A stretch of 33,421 bases of DNA from an uncultured Oscillospiraceae bacterium (GTDB lineage: Bacteria; Bacillota; Clostridia; Oscillospirales; Oscillospiraceae): the NCBI GenBank assembly GCA_934622035.1, contig CAKTVG010000026.1, positions 1 through 33,421 on the forward strand, in the 5' to 3' direction. Shown piece after piece: positions 1 to 7,276 of this stretch (the first letter of the stretch is position 1; every line of letters starts with the position of its first letter). The notes beneath the pieces are model-generated. The model saw only the letters and a list, made by a program, of their open reading frames with translations, ran no database searches and was not told where the DNA came from. The translations under genes were made by a program, and so were the position numbers.

Positions 1-56
1 AACACCCGACCTACCGCTTAGGAGGCGGTCGCTCTATCCAGCTGAGCTACGGAAAC
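1..56 (-). tRNA. tRNA-Arg(CCT), 3' part cut by window edge
   Basis: Read on the minus strand, a 7-nt acceptor strand (GTTTCCG) is followed by TA, a D-arm GCTC/GAGC, and an anticodon stem ACCGC/GCGGT closing the 7-nt loop CTCCTAA. The anticodon is CCT, so it would decode AGG as arginine. The T-arm and 3' acceptor strand lie beyond the window. A strong promoter sits about 19 nt upstream. Confidence 0.9.
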
Positions 57-74
57 ATCTTTAAAATCTATTCA

Positions 75-103
75 ATTTTAGTCTTAAACTTACTCAATGT
101 CAA
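75..103 (-). promoter_or_regulatory. Promoter of tRNA-Arg(CCT)
   Basis: On the minus strand a perfect -35 TTGACA (98-103) and -10 TAAAAT (75-80) are separated by exactly 17 nt. The predicted transcript start falls about 12 nt before the tRNA 5' end, a normal short tRNA leader. Confidence 0.85.
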
Positions 104-104
104 T

Positions 105-123
105 CGCCTTTGCCCGAAAGGCG
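105..123. other. Hairpin CGCCTTT/AAAGGCG
   Basis: A 7-bp inverted repeat with a 5-nt loop lies between the truncated tRNA remnant and the tRNA-Arg promoter. There is no T-run on either side, so it is not a convincing terminator; it may mark the edge of a deletion. Confidence 0.35.
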
Positions 124-139
124 GTCGTTATAACATATT

Positions 140-179
140 CTTAGGAGGCGTGTGCTCTATCCAGCTGAGCTACTGGGAC
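140..179 (-). pseudogene. Truncated tRNA-Arg(CCT)-like remnant
   Basis: The minus strand shows an acceptor 5' strand, TA, a perfect D-arm and the 5' half of an anticodon arm (CACGC then CTCCTAA). It then runs into unrelated AT-rich sequence: the 3' anticodon stem, T-arm and acceptor 3' strand are missing. The D-arm and anticodon loop match the intact tRNA-Arg at 1-56, so it looks like a broken paralogue or a recombination scar. Confidence 0.7.
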
Positions 180-203
180 GTATACACAAAATATGAAGAA
201 GTA

Positions 204-272
204 TGCTGGGTTTAGACTCGAACGATCTGCCTCTTTGGCGGCGGAGGCTCTAATCCGGCTGAGCTGCTGGCA
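204..272 (-). pseudogene. Degenerate tRNA-like sequence
   Basis: The minus strand has a tRNA-like D-arm (GCTCAGCCGGATTAGAGC), an anticodon-like hairpin GCCTC/GAGGC with an oversized loop containing GCC, a weak T-loop GTTCGAGTC and a 3' CCCAGCA strand. The two acceptor strands mispair at several positions, the anticodon loop lacks a proper U33 and the T-stem is weak. The isotype cannot be assigned. It is the first element after the minus-strand promoter at 318-346. Confidence 0.6.
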
Positions 273-317
273 CAGATACTCTCTTCTGTCGGTGATACCC
301 GGCGGAGGAGCGTATTT

Positions 318-346
318 ATTATACTCGCCCGCCGCAAAAAAGTCAA
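318..346 (-). promoter_or_regulatory. Promoter of the minus-strand tRNA locus
   Basis: Minus-strand -35 TTGACT (341-346) and perfect -10 TATAAT (318-323) are spaced 17 nt apart and point into the three tRNA-like sequences at 272-1. Confidence 0.8.
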
Positions 347-413
347 ACAAAAAGGCACAGGCAGTTCCGGCGAAAAATCGTCCCGTCCGCGGGTTTCGTT
401 TTTCCGGCATATG

Positions 414-422
414 TGGTATAAT
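414..422 (+). promoter_or_regulatory. Extended -10 promoter of the envelope operon
   Basis: TGG followed by a perfect TATAAT (417-422) forms an extended -10. No good -35 exists at 17 nt, as expected for this class. The predicted start gives a leader of about 20 nt carrying the AGGGAGGG ribosome site of the first gene. Confidence 0.6.
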
Positions 423-450
423 CAGAAAAACACGCAGGGAGGGACGCCGC

Positions 451-1968
451 TTGAAACGAAACACGGAGCTTCGGTCGGTCAGTGGCGTTCTGCTGATTCT
501 GCTCCTCGGAAAAGTTCTCTCTTTAGCAGCAAATCAGGCATATCTGTCCTATTTTGGCGCAGATAATGAACATCTGAACATTTTCTCCTGGGCACTGCAA
601 GTTCCGGGCTACCTTTTGCAGAGCGTCGGGACGGCGCTGGTCAGCGTGGTCATCCCGGTCTATGCCGCTCTGCGCGCAAACGGAAAGCCGGGCGAAGCGG
701 CCCGTTTTTCTTCGAATCTGCTTGGCGCAGGCGCGCTGCTGGCAGCGCTTACCTGTGCACTTGGTCTCGTGTTGTCCTTTTTCCTGCCCGGACTGACGGA
801 ATTCTCCGACAAGAGCTATGCTGCGCTCTGTCTGCGGCTGGCGATGCCCGCGGTGCTGTGCTATGGTCTGACCTATATTATGCAGGGACTTCTGCAATCG
901 CATGGGCGCTATGCTGCAGCCGCAGCGGTCAATCTTCCCGGCGGGCTTCTGATTCTGGCCTATCTGGCGCTTTTCGCCGGGCGCTTCGGCGTGACCGGTC
1001 TGCTTGTAACCGTTCTGATTGGGCTGGCGGTGCAGGTTGTGATGCTCTGGCTCCCGGCGCGGCGGGCAGGGATCTCCTGCCGGCTGCGGTTGGATCTGCA
1101 CGACGGCGCGATACGCACTGCCGGGCGGCGAAGCCTTCCCGTGCTGCTCGGCGCCTTTGCCTATCAGCTTGACCTGTTCTTCTGCCACACGCTCATGTCC
1201 CGCGTCTCCCCTGCCTCTCTCAGCCTTTATCTTTTCATGCAAACCATCCTGACGGGTCTGGTCGCGGTGCTGACCTCGGCGGTCAACTCCGTTGCCTACC
1301 CGCAACTCGCCGCGCTGGCGGCACAGGGAGAAACAGGCGCCTTTCGCACCGCTCTGCGGGAAAAACTGGAGCTGCTGTTTTTCCTGTTTGTCCCGCTGAC
1401 GGCAGCGCTGGCCGTTCTTGGAAAGCCCGCGCTGCGTCTGCTCTCCCTCTACGGAAAAATGACGGAGACGGACCTGCAAACGGAATACGTCTTCCTGCTT
1501 TCCGGCGGCGCATGTCTGGTTTTCTTCGGCTGGAAGGAGCTGGCGGACCGCGCGCTCTTTGCTCTGCAAACAACGAAAACCTCTGCACAGGCAAATTTTC
1601 TGATTCTTCTGCTCAATGTGCCGCTGGCGCTGCTGCTCACCCCCGTTTTGGGTTCCGCAGCAATCCCGCTGAGCTGGGCGCTGGCAATCATCGCCGCCTC
1701 GTTTTTCCTTCTGCTTGCGCTGCGGAAGCGCCTGGGCAGATTCGGCGGGCTGACGGGAGCGCTCTTTAAAACACTGCTCGCCGCAGCGGCAATGTGCGCC
1801 GCAAGCTTCGGCGTACTGCGTCTGCTTTCCGACCGCCTGCCGGATACCGTCGCCGGGCGGCTGCTGACGGTCGGCCTGCCCGCGCTGGCAGGACTGGGCG
1901 TCTATCTGGGTGCTGCGTTCGCACTGCGCACGCCGGCGCTGATGCGTCTGCGAAAGGAGAAGACATGA
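451..1968 (+). CDS. murJ: MurJ/MviN-family lipid II flippase
   Basis: This 505-residue integral membrane protein has about 14 hydrophobic segments and belongs to the MurJ (MviN) family of the MOP exporter superfamily, which flips lipid-linked cell-wall precursors across the membrane. The reading frame stays open upstream to 193, but that part reads through tRNA-like sequence. I chose the TTG at 451 because AGGGAGGG lies 8 nt before it, the promoter is at 414-422, and the length then matches MurJ (about 500 residues). Its stop overlaps the next start as ATGA, indicating translational coupling. With a glycosyltransferase and an O-antigen ligase-like protein next door, it could instead serve as a Wzx-like flippase for a surface polysaccharide; the sequence alone does not separate these. 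Confidence 0.85.
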   Translation: MKRNTELRSVSGVLLILLLGKVLSLAANQAYLSYFGADNEHLNIFSWALQVPGYLLQSVGTALVSVVIPVYAALRANGKPGEAARFSSNLLGAGALLAALTCALGLVLSFFLPGLTEFSDKSYAALCLRLAMPAVLCYGLTYIMQGLLQSHGRYAAAAAVNLPGGLLILAYLALFAGRFGVTGLLVTVLIGLAVQVVMLWLPARRAGISCRLRLDLHDGAIRTAGRRSLPVLLGAFAYQLDLFFCHTLMSRVSPASLSLYLFMQTILTGLVAVLTSAVNSVAYPQLAALAAQGETGAFRTALREKLELLFFLFVPLTAALAVLGKPALRLLSLYGKMTETDLQTEYVFLLSGGACLVFFGWKELADRALFALQTTKTSAQANFLILLLNVPLALLLTPVLGSAAIPLSWALAIIAASFFLLLALRKRLGRFGGLTGALFKTLLAAAAMCAASFGVLRLLSDRLPDTVAGRLLTVGLPALAGLGVYLGAAFALRTPALMRLRKEKT

Positions 1969-3008
1969 ACGTTCTCTTTTTGATCAACTACGCCGGAAGC
2001 GGCGGGACGGAAGCCTATGTTGAAGCGTTGATCGCTGGTCTGCCCTCCGTGCGCTGCGCCCTGTGCTGCAATGTTGACGGGCGGCTCGCGCAGCGTCTTC
2101 GCGCGAAGGGAATTCCGGTTTTCCAGCTGCGCATGCGCCACCCCTTCGACCGCCGGGCGGCAAAAGCGCTTGCGGCCTATTGCCGGGCGCAGCACATTGA
2201 CCTCATTCATGCGCAATACCCGCGAGAAAACCGCATCGCGCTGCTTGCCCGTCGTTACGGCAGCGGCGCAAGGGTGGTCTACACAGCACATTTGTCCCTG
2301 CATCAACCCCTCTGGTGGCGCGTTTTAAACCGAAGCAGCAAAGACGACGCCGTCATTGCACTGACGGACACACAGCGGACGCTTCTGATACAAAACGGCT
2401 TCTCTGCGGAGAGAATTTACGTCATTCCCAACGGCGTCGCCCGCCGGAGCCGGGAAAAACGAACGCCGGACGGCGTATTTCGCATGCTCACGGCAGCACG
2501 GCTCTCGCTGGAAAAAGGGCTGCTCTTCCTCTGCGACGCGCTTTCCGCACTGCGAGGGAAAACCACACTTCCCTTCCGCCTGGAAATATTTGGTGAGGGT
2601 CCGCAGCGAAAGAGGCTGGAGCGCAGAATCAAAAAGCTTGGTCTGAACGGCATTGTGTCCCTGCGCGGATTCTGTGAAGACGTCCCGTTTGCACAGGCCG
2701 ATCTCTACGTCTCTCCCTCTCGCAGCGAGACGATGAGCCTCGCGCTGCTCGAGGCGATGGCGGCGGGTCTGCCCGTCATGGCAACGAACGCCAGCGCCGC
2801 GCTCGTGAAAGGCATCTGCGGTCTGACCGCCCCCTATGGCGACGCGGACGCCTTCTCCGACGGTTTGCTGCGCCTGATGACGGACCGCCCGCTGCGCGAA
2901 CGCTTCGCCGCTGCCGCGCCGCACTATGACATTGCCGAAACCTGCCGCCGTACGGCAGAGCGATACCAAAGGAGTTTACACCATGGAACAGAAGAAACGG
3001 AAATTTAA
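1965..3008 (+). CDS. Glycosyltransferase family 4 (GT4)
   Basis: The 347-residue protein has a GT-B architecture. The N-terminal domain opens with a Rossmann strand and glycine-rich loop (INYAGSGGTEAYV). The C-terminal nucleotide-sugar domain has PNGV, a lysine/arginine-rich stretch near residue 200 and the retaining GT4 signature SETMSLALLEAMAAGLPV (E-x7-E type). It would transfer a sugar from a nucleotide sugar to a lipid-linked or surface acceptor on the cytoplasmic face; the sugar is not predictable. The start ATG at 1965 overlaps the murJ stop by 4 nt and follows AAAGGAG. Its end overlaps the next gene by 26 nt. Confidence 0.85.
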   Translation: MNVLFLINYAGSGGTEAYVEALIAGLPSVRCALCCNVDGRLAQRLRAKGIPVFQLRMRHPFDRRAAKALAAYCRAQHIDLIHAQYPRENRIALLARRYGSGARVVYTAHLSLHQPLWWRVLNRSSKDDAVIALTDTQRTLLIQNGFSAERIYVIPNGVARRSREKRTPDGVFRMLTAARLSLEKGLLFLCDALSALRGKTTLPFRLEIFGEGPQRKRLERRIKKLGLNGIVSLRGFCEDVPFAQADLYVSPSRSETMSLALLEAMAAGLPVMATNASAALVKGICGLTAPYGDADAFSDGLLRLMTDRPLRERFAAAAPHYDIAETCRRTAERYQRSLHHGTEETEI

Positions 3009-3462
3009 TATCATCGACCTCATTGTCCTTCTGGTTATTTTAGGAGCGCTCGCCTTCGCCGCCTACCGCTTCTTCGGCAGCTCCGGCGGCAAGACGGCGA
3101 CCGGCACCACCGAGCCCTACCGCATCACCTTCTTTTGCAGCGAAACGCCGGAAAAGGTCGCGGATATGATCGCGCTGGGTGACAGCGTCACGGACGATTC
3201 CTGCTATATGGACCTCGGCAAGGTCGTGGATTTCACCGTGGGCGACGCCCAGGTCTATGGCAATTCCGCCGACGGCAAGGTCATCCTGAGCGATAAGGAG
3301 GGCTACCGCAGCGTCAGCGTGACCGTAGAAGCAGAGGCCGTACCGGAGGAAAACTGCATCTACGTCACGGGCTGGTCGCTGGGCTGCGGCCATTCCATGG
3401 TCATCCGCGTGGGCTACGCCAAGCTCTACGTCTGGGTCAGCGACATCACGCCGGTTAAATGA
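2983..3462 (+). CDS. DUF4330 membrane-anchored protein
   Basis: A 159-residue protein with a basic N-terminus (MEQKKRKF), one transmembrane helix at about residues 11-31 and an extracytoplasmic beta-rich domain. The sequence fits the DUF4330 family, whose function is unknown. The ATG at 2983 has AAGGAG 8 nt upstream and lies inside the 3' end of the glycosyltransferase gene. Its stop overlaps the polymerase start as ATGA. The tight coupling suggests an accessory role in surface-polysaccharide assembly, which is inference from context only. Confidence 0.75.
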   Translation: MEQKKRKFNIIDLIVLLVILGALAFAAYRFFGSSGGKTATGTTEPYRITFFCSETPEKVADMIALGDSVTDDSCYMDLGKVVDFTVGDAQVYGNSADGKVILSDKEGYRSVSVTVEAEAVPEENCIYVTGWSLGCGHSMVIRVGYAKLYVWVSDITPVK

Positions 3463-4955
3463 TCGCGTCGCTGTTTTTGGAAGCCCTGCCTGCGCTCTGG
3501 CGCAGGCTGTGCGCACTGGCAGAGCAAAGCGCGGCCTATCGCCTGCTGCGGCGTCTGTATCACCTGCTGCGCGGTCTGTTGCAGGAGAGTCTTCTCTGGG
3601 CGCTGCTGACAAGGCAGCCGCGTTCCGCCTCCTCCGGACGCCTGCGCAGTGCCGTGACGCGCTGGCTGCACGCCATCGGCCGCCGCCTGCATCTTGCAGA
3701 GGCATTGGATGGGCGGCGCTGGAAGGCGCTGGACTTCGCCGCGCTCAGCGGCGCGGGCGTGCTTCTCATGTACCTTTGCCCGGCTGCACGGTGGAACAAT
3801 CGCTATGCCCTCGCGTTTGCGCTCGGACTCCTTCTTGTTTTGCTGCTCCTTCTCGCATCAAACCGGCGCAGCCTGCTTTCTGCGCGGGAAATCGGTTTTG
3901 GTTTTCTTCTCTTCCTTCCGGTCAGCCTGAACGGCATCGTCGCAGCGCAGGATGTCCCCGAGGCGCTGCGCGTCTTCGCCTTTTACCTGACCGCGTACCT
4001 GCTGGCGCTCACGCTGGCCTGCGGCCTGTCTGACCGGCAAAAGCTGCAAAAATTTCTCGGCTTTGTCTATCTTACCGTGCTCTGCACGGGCGCATATGCC
4101 ATCTGGCAGCGCATCGTGGGCGTCCCGGTCAACAGCTCGCAGACCGACCTCGTCGCCAACGCGGGCATGCCCGGCCGCGTCTATTCCACCATGGAGAATC
4201 CCAACAATTTCGCAGAGCTTCTGGTCATGCTCCTGCCGCTGGCCTTCGCCTGGACGACGATGCTGCCCCGGCAGCGCACGCGCCTGACGGCGACGCTCCT
4301 GCTGAGCGTCCCCCTGGCCGCGCTGCTGATGACCTATTCCCGCTCCGGCTGGATCAGCTTCGCGCTGGCGGTGCTCGTCATGCTCTTTTTCTGTCAGAAG
4401 CGTATGCTACCGCTGCTGGCGCTGGCTGCCGTGCTGGCACTGCCGCTGCTGCCGGGGACGATTCTGCGCCGCATCCTGACCATCGGCTCGGCGAGCGACT
4501 CCTCCAACCGCTACCGCGTGTATATCTGGCAGGGAACGCTGCGGCTGCTGCGCCGCTTCGGCCTGACCGGCGTCGGCTTCGGGCCGGGAAACTTTCACCC
4601 GGTCTACACGCTCTTCTGCGGCGGCCACGCGCAGGAGGCGCAGCACGCGCACATGCTCTATCTGGAGCTTTGGGCGGAGCTGGGCATCGGCGGCCTGCTG
4701 GCCTTTCTGGCGTTCCACTTCGGTTTGCTGCGCCGGGCAGTACTCCGGAAGAGCCGCGCCAAGGGCGGCGTGCGCATGACGCTCATCGCCGCTGCCGCTG
4801 CGCTGACAGGTATTTCCTTCTCCTTCGCCGTGGAATACGTCTGGTTTTACCCGCGCGACCTGTTTTGCTATTTTCTTCTCGCCGGAGTGACCCTGGCCGC
4901 CGCCCGGCTGGCGGAGACGGACAGCCCACAGGCGACGATCCAACAGAAGCAGTAA
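3459..4955 (+). CDS. O-antigen ligase / Wzy-type polymerase family protein
   Basis: The 498-residue polytopic protein has about 10-12 membrane segments and a large external loop near residues 215-250 and another near 345-400. The motif around GFGPGNFHPVY and the following His-rich loop (QEAQHAHMLYLELWAELG) is typical of Wzy_C/WaaL proteins, which use undecaprenyl-linked glycans as donors. The first ~90 residues are an unusual Arg/Leu-rich amphipathic cytoplasmic region. It is the last member of the operon and starts at an ATGA overlap. Ligase and polymerase activities are not separable by sequence; in a Gram-positive, a polymerase or glycan-transfer role is more likely. Confidence 0.85.
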   Translation: MIASLFLEALPALWRRLCALAEQSAAYRLLRRLYHLLRGLLQESLLWALLTRQPRSASSGRLRSAVTRWLHAIGRRLHLAEALDGRRWKALDFAALSGAGVLLMYLCPAARWNNRYALAFALGLLLVLLLLLASNRRSLLSAREIGFGFLLFLPVSLNGIVAAQDVPEALRVFAFYLTAYLLALTLACGLSDRQKLQKFLGFVYLTVLCTGAYAIWQRIVGVPVNSSQTDLVANAGMPGRVYSTMENPNNFAELLVMLLPLAFAWTTMLPRQRTRLTATLLLSVPLAALLMTYSRSGWISFALAVLVMLFFCQKRMLPLLALAAVLALPLLPGTILRRILTIGSASDSSNRYRVYIWQGTLRLLRRFGLTGVGFGPGNFHPVYTLFCGGHAQEAQHAHMLYLELWAELGIGGLLAFLAFHFGLLRRAVLRKSRAKGGVRMTLIAAAAALTGISFSFAVEYVWFYPRDLFCYFLLAGVTLAAARLAETDSPQATIQQKQ

Positions 4956-5002
4956 GCTGTTCCGGAGATTGCTATGGTTGTAATTGGAGTGTCTTTCATG
5001 AT

Positions 5003-5167
5003 ATGCTGCGCGGCGAGATCGATGCACAATATATTGAAGTTTATGGAGAGCATACTCTGCCGGTTCAATGGCAGGACCAAATCGCAATTCTTCATGATAT
5101 TTTGGAGTATACTGTGCAAGAGCGGCTTCAGCTCGGCGAAACCTTCGGTTATACCATTATTGATTAA
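5003..5167 (+). CDS. Short orphan ORF, AT-richer than neighbours
   Basis: A 54-codon frame (start ATG 5003, stop TAA 5165-5167) encodes an acidic peptide ending GETFGYTIID. It has protein-like composition and much lower third-position GC than the genes on either side. The open frame continues upstream without a stop into the polymerase gene's 3' end, and the nearest GGAG is 13 nt before the ATG, so initiation is doubtful. The stop lies 2 nt before a perfect 15-bp inverted repeat. It may be the C-terminal remnant of a lost gene. I recognise no family. Confidence 0.35.
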   Translation: MLRGEIDAQYIEVYGEHTLPVQWQDQIAILHDILEYTVQERLQLGETFGYTIID

Positions 5168-5169
5168 TT

Positions 5170-5206
5170 CACAGGAGGCAAGTGTCAACGTCACTTGCCT
5201 CCTGTG
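5170..5206. terminator. Perfect 15-bp inverted repeat between convergent genes
   Basis: CACAGGAGGCAAGTG (5170-5184) and its exact reverse complement (5192-5206) flank a 7-nt loop. It sits between the plus-strand operon and the convergent spoIVB and probably terminates both transcripts. Neither side has a strong T-run, so efficiency is uncertain. The stem includes an AGGAGG motif. Confidence 0.6.
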
Positions 5207-5209
5207 ATT

Positions 5210-6178
5210 TCATGCCGCCGCATCGAGCATATTCTCAATGAAAATGCCATAGCCCCGTTCCGGTTCATTGACGAGGACATGTGTCACTGCGCCGACGAGC
5301 TTGCCATCCTGCAAAATCGGGCTGCCGGACATCCCCTGCACAATGCCGCCGGTCTGCGCCAGCAGCGCCGGATCCGTCACCTCGATCAGAAAATTGCGCC
5401 CGTTCGCGTCGCGTAGGTCGATTTCCAGAATCGTAATCTCATATTCGCGCACCGTCTGCCCCTTCACACAGGAATAGATCTGTGCCGCGCCGGTGTGCAC
5501 CTCGCCCGCCCGCGCCACGGCGACCGCCTTTTTCTGCACAGGCGGCTCGATCTCCCCGAATACGCCCCGCTCCGTGTTCTTTTCCATGCTGCCGCAGCGC
5601 TCCCCCGCCGCCGCCGCGCCCTGCAAGGCGCCGGGATCGCCCGCCTTTCCGGGTGTGACGGAAACGACGCTCGCGCGGAACACCTCGCCGCTGCGCATTT
5701 GCAGCAGCTCGCTGCCGTCCATCACGCCGTGCCCCAGCGCGCCGAACGCGCCGGTTTCCGGTTCGTAATAGGTCACAGTGCCGATGCCGCTGACGCCGTC
5801 GCGGACATAGACGCCCAGCCGCCAGCCATCCTTCGTCTTCTGCGGTGCAAAGCGCAGCGTCTTTTCCGCGCCGCCGCGCCGTACCGTCACCGTCAGCAGC
5901 TGCCCCTGCGACTGCTCGACCAGCTCGGAGATTTCCTGCGTCGTGACGACCTCCCTGCCGTTGATCTCACAGATACGGTCGCCCTTTTTCAGCCCGGCAT
6001 TCTTCGCACTGGGATTGTCCCCCGCAAATTCCACAACACTGACGCCGTCCGCCTGCAAATGCAGCCCGATCGTCTCGCCGCCGGGAATCAAAAATTCCGT
6101 CCGCGCCGCGCCCGCGCCGCCCGACAGCAGCAGCGCCGCCAGGAGCGTTACCGCCGCCGTCTTAAAAAAATGTTTCAT
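5210..6178 (-). CDS. spoIVB: SpoIVB peptidase (S55 family)
   Basis: The 322-residue protein begins with a signal/anchor segment (about 1-25), then a PDZ domain (about 35-110, AGLKKGDRICEINGREV), then the S55 serine protease domain. Catalytic candidates are His150 (GALGHGVMD), Asp269 (VTDP) and Ser284 (QGMSGSPI). In Bacillus, SpoIVB is secreted by the forespore and cleaves SpoIVFA, triggering pro-sigma-K processing. It is shorter than the B. subtilis protein (about 426 residues) but keeps the core. The start at 6178 is chosen over an upstream in-frame ATG (6295) because GGGAGGAAGG immediately precedes it and the signal peptide follows. A CATATTA at about 6236-6242 on the minus strand resembles a sporulation-sigma -10, but I found no matching -35. 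Confidence 0.92.
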   Translation of the reverse strand: MKHFFKTAAVTLLAALLLSGGAGAARTEFLIPGGETIGLHLQADGVSVVEFAGDNPSAKNAGLKKGDRICEINGREVVTTQEISELVEQSQGQLLTVTVRRGGAEKTLRFAPQKTKDGWRLGVYVRDGVSGIGTVTYYEPETGAFGALGHGVMDGSELLQMRSGEVFRASVVSVTPGKAGDPGALQGAAAAGERCGSMEKNTERGVFGEIEPPVQKKAVAVARAGEVHTGAAQIYSCVKGQTVREYEITILEIDLRDANGRNFLIEVTDPALLAQTGGIVQGMSGSPILQDGKLVGAVTHVLVNEPERGYGIFIENMLDAAA

Positions 6179-6304
6179 CTTTCCTTCCTCCCACCGATTT
6201 CTCGCCCGAAACAAACTCCCAAGGAGCTTCCCTCTTAATATGGCCGGATTCCTGCGGCGGAGGATTAGCAAAACTTTGCCCGTTTTCCTTGACAAAAAAT
6301 GAAA

Positions 6305-6341
6305 GCCGTTGCCGCGATTGATTTTTTTCGCGGCAACAGGC
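6305..6341. terminator. Bidirectional terminator-like hairpin
   Basis: GTTGCCGCG (6308-6316) pairs with CGCGGCAAC (6329-6337), extended by GCC/GGC across a 1-nt bulge. T-rich tracts follow on both strands (TTATTTTTT on plus; TTTCATTTTTT on minus). The minus-strand gene ending at 6383 is the obvious user. spoIVB begins downstream, so this also separates it from the mscS operon. Confidence 0.7.
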
Positions 6342-6382
6342 TTATTTTTTCTCGTTTTGCAAAAATTAATATTGTATTTTTG

Positions 6383-7270
6383 TTATGGTTCCTTTTCCCA
6401 GTGCGCGTAAAGCGTTACAGGAAGCTGCGTTCTCCAATCCGTCTCACCGTTTTCCTCGCCGTAAAACGCAGTCGCGGGCAGCCACACGACCTGCTCGCCG
6501 CCCTCCTTTTCGCGATACCAGCCGGTAAAGCGCCAGCCGGGGCGCGCAGGCACCGGGAACGGCGCGAGATAGACCGTCGTGCCGGAGAGCTTCGGGGAAG
6601 AGGCGTCATATTGCGCAGTACCCTCGCCGCCGTTTGCGTCCAGCGTCAGCGGTAAAAACGCGCGTCCGCTGCCGTCGCCCCGCCAGACGCCGCACAGATT
6701 CACCTGAACGACCCCCTTCTCGTCCGGCCTGCACTGTGCAACGTCCTCCAGACGCAGAGTATCCGAAACGGATCTGCTGATCCAGTTGTCCTGCCGGTCG
6801 CGCTGGACGAGCGCATAGCCCAGAAAGACATAGCCCGCCTGCGGTTCCGGCTGCGGAATGGCGGCGGAGGTGAAATCCTCATAGTTCTCCTCCAGGAGCA
6901 CTGCCTCCTGCTCTGCCTCGAAATAGCCCGCATAAACCGTAAGGTGCACCCGGCGAGCCGGCTCCTCCGTCGGTTCGGTCGACGTCTGGCTGTCCGGCTC
7001 CGTCGGCGGCACATCCGGCCTGGACGGCGCTGTGGAGGGCTGCGGCTCCGCCGGCGGCAAAGGCAGCGTTTGACCGGCAAAAATCAGCATGACTAACAGC
7101 GCCAAAAAGGCGATCAAATAGCGCTTCGCCCGCTTTTTCTGCGGCTGCGCCGGAACGGACGCGCCCACCGGTGTAAATTCCGGCGCGGGCGGGGTGAATT
7201 CCCGTCCGGGCGCAGGGAATTCCTCGCCGGGCGGCGTGATCTCATTTTGCGGAAGTGGGGAAAATTCCAT
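6383..7270 (-). CDS. Membrane-anchored protein with Listeria-Bacteroides-type repeat
   Basis: The 295-residue protein has a Pro/Glu-rich cytoplasmic N-terminus with repeated EFxPP-type units (about 1-45), a transmembrane helix (about 50-70), a Pro/Thr/Ser-rich linker (about 71-105) and an extracellular part. The C-terminus carries the pattern LTLDANGGEG, then GWRFTGWYREKEGGE and VTLYAHWEK, characteristic of InlB B-repeat/List_Bact_rpt modules seen in adhesins and surface proteins. It follows mscS by 6 nt and has only a weak ribosome site (GGTAAGCGG), so translation is probably coupled to mscS. The pairing of a mechanosensitive channel with an extracellular repeat protein is unusual. Function unknown. 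Confidence 0.75.
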   Translation of the reverse strand: MEFSPLPQNEITPPGEEFPAPGREFTPPAPEFTPVGASVPAQPQKKRAKRYLIAFLALLVMLIFAGQTLPLPPAEPQPSTAPSRPDVPPTEPDSQTSTEPTEEPARRVHLTVYAGYFEAEQEAVLLEENYEDFTSAAIPQPEPQAGYVFLGYALVQRDRQDNWISRSVSDTLRLEDVAQCRPDEKGVVQVNLCGVWRGDGSGRAFLPLTLDANGGEGTAQYDASSPKLSGTTVYLAPFPVPARPGWRFTGWYREKEGGEQVVWLPATAFYGEENGETDWRTQLPVTLYAHWEKEP

Positions 7271-7276
7271 AGCCGC

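Noticed and set aside
193..450. N-terminal extension of MurJ from ATG 193
   Set aside because: It would translate the degenerate tRNA and the promoter region; the TTG at 451 has a proper ribosome site and gives the family length.
523..1569. 348-codon minus-strand frame inside murJ
   Set aside because: Low-complexity Gln/Arg-rich translation, no ribosome site, antisense to a convincing membrane protein.
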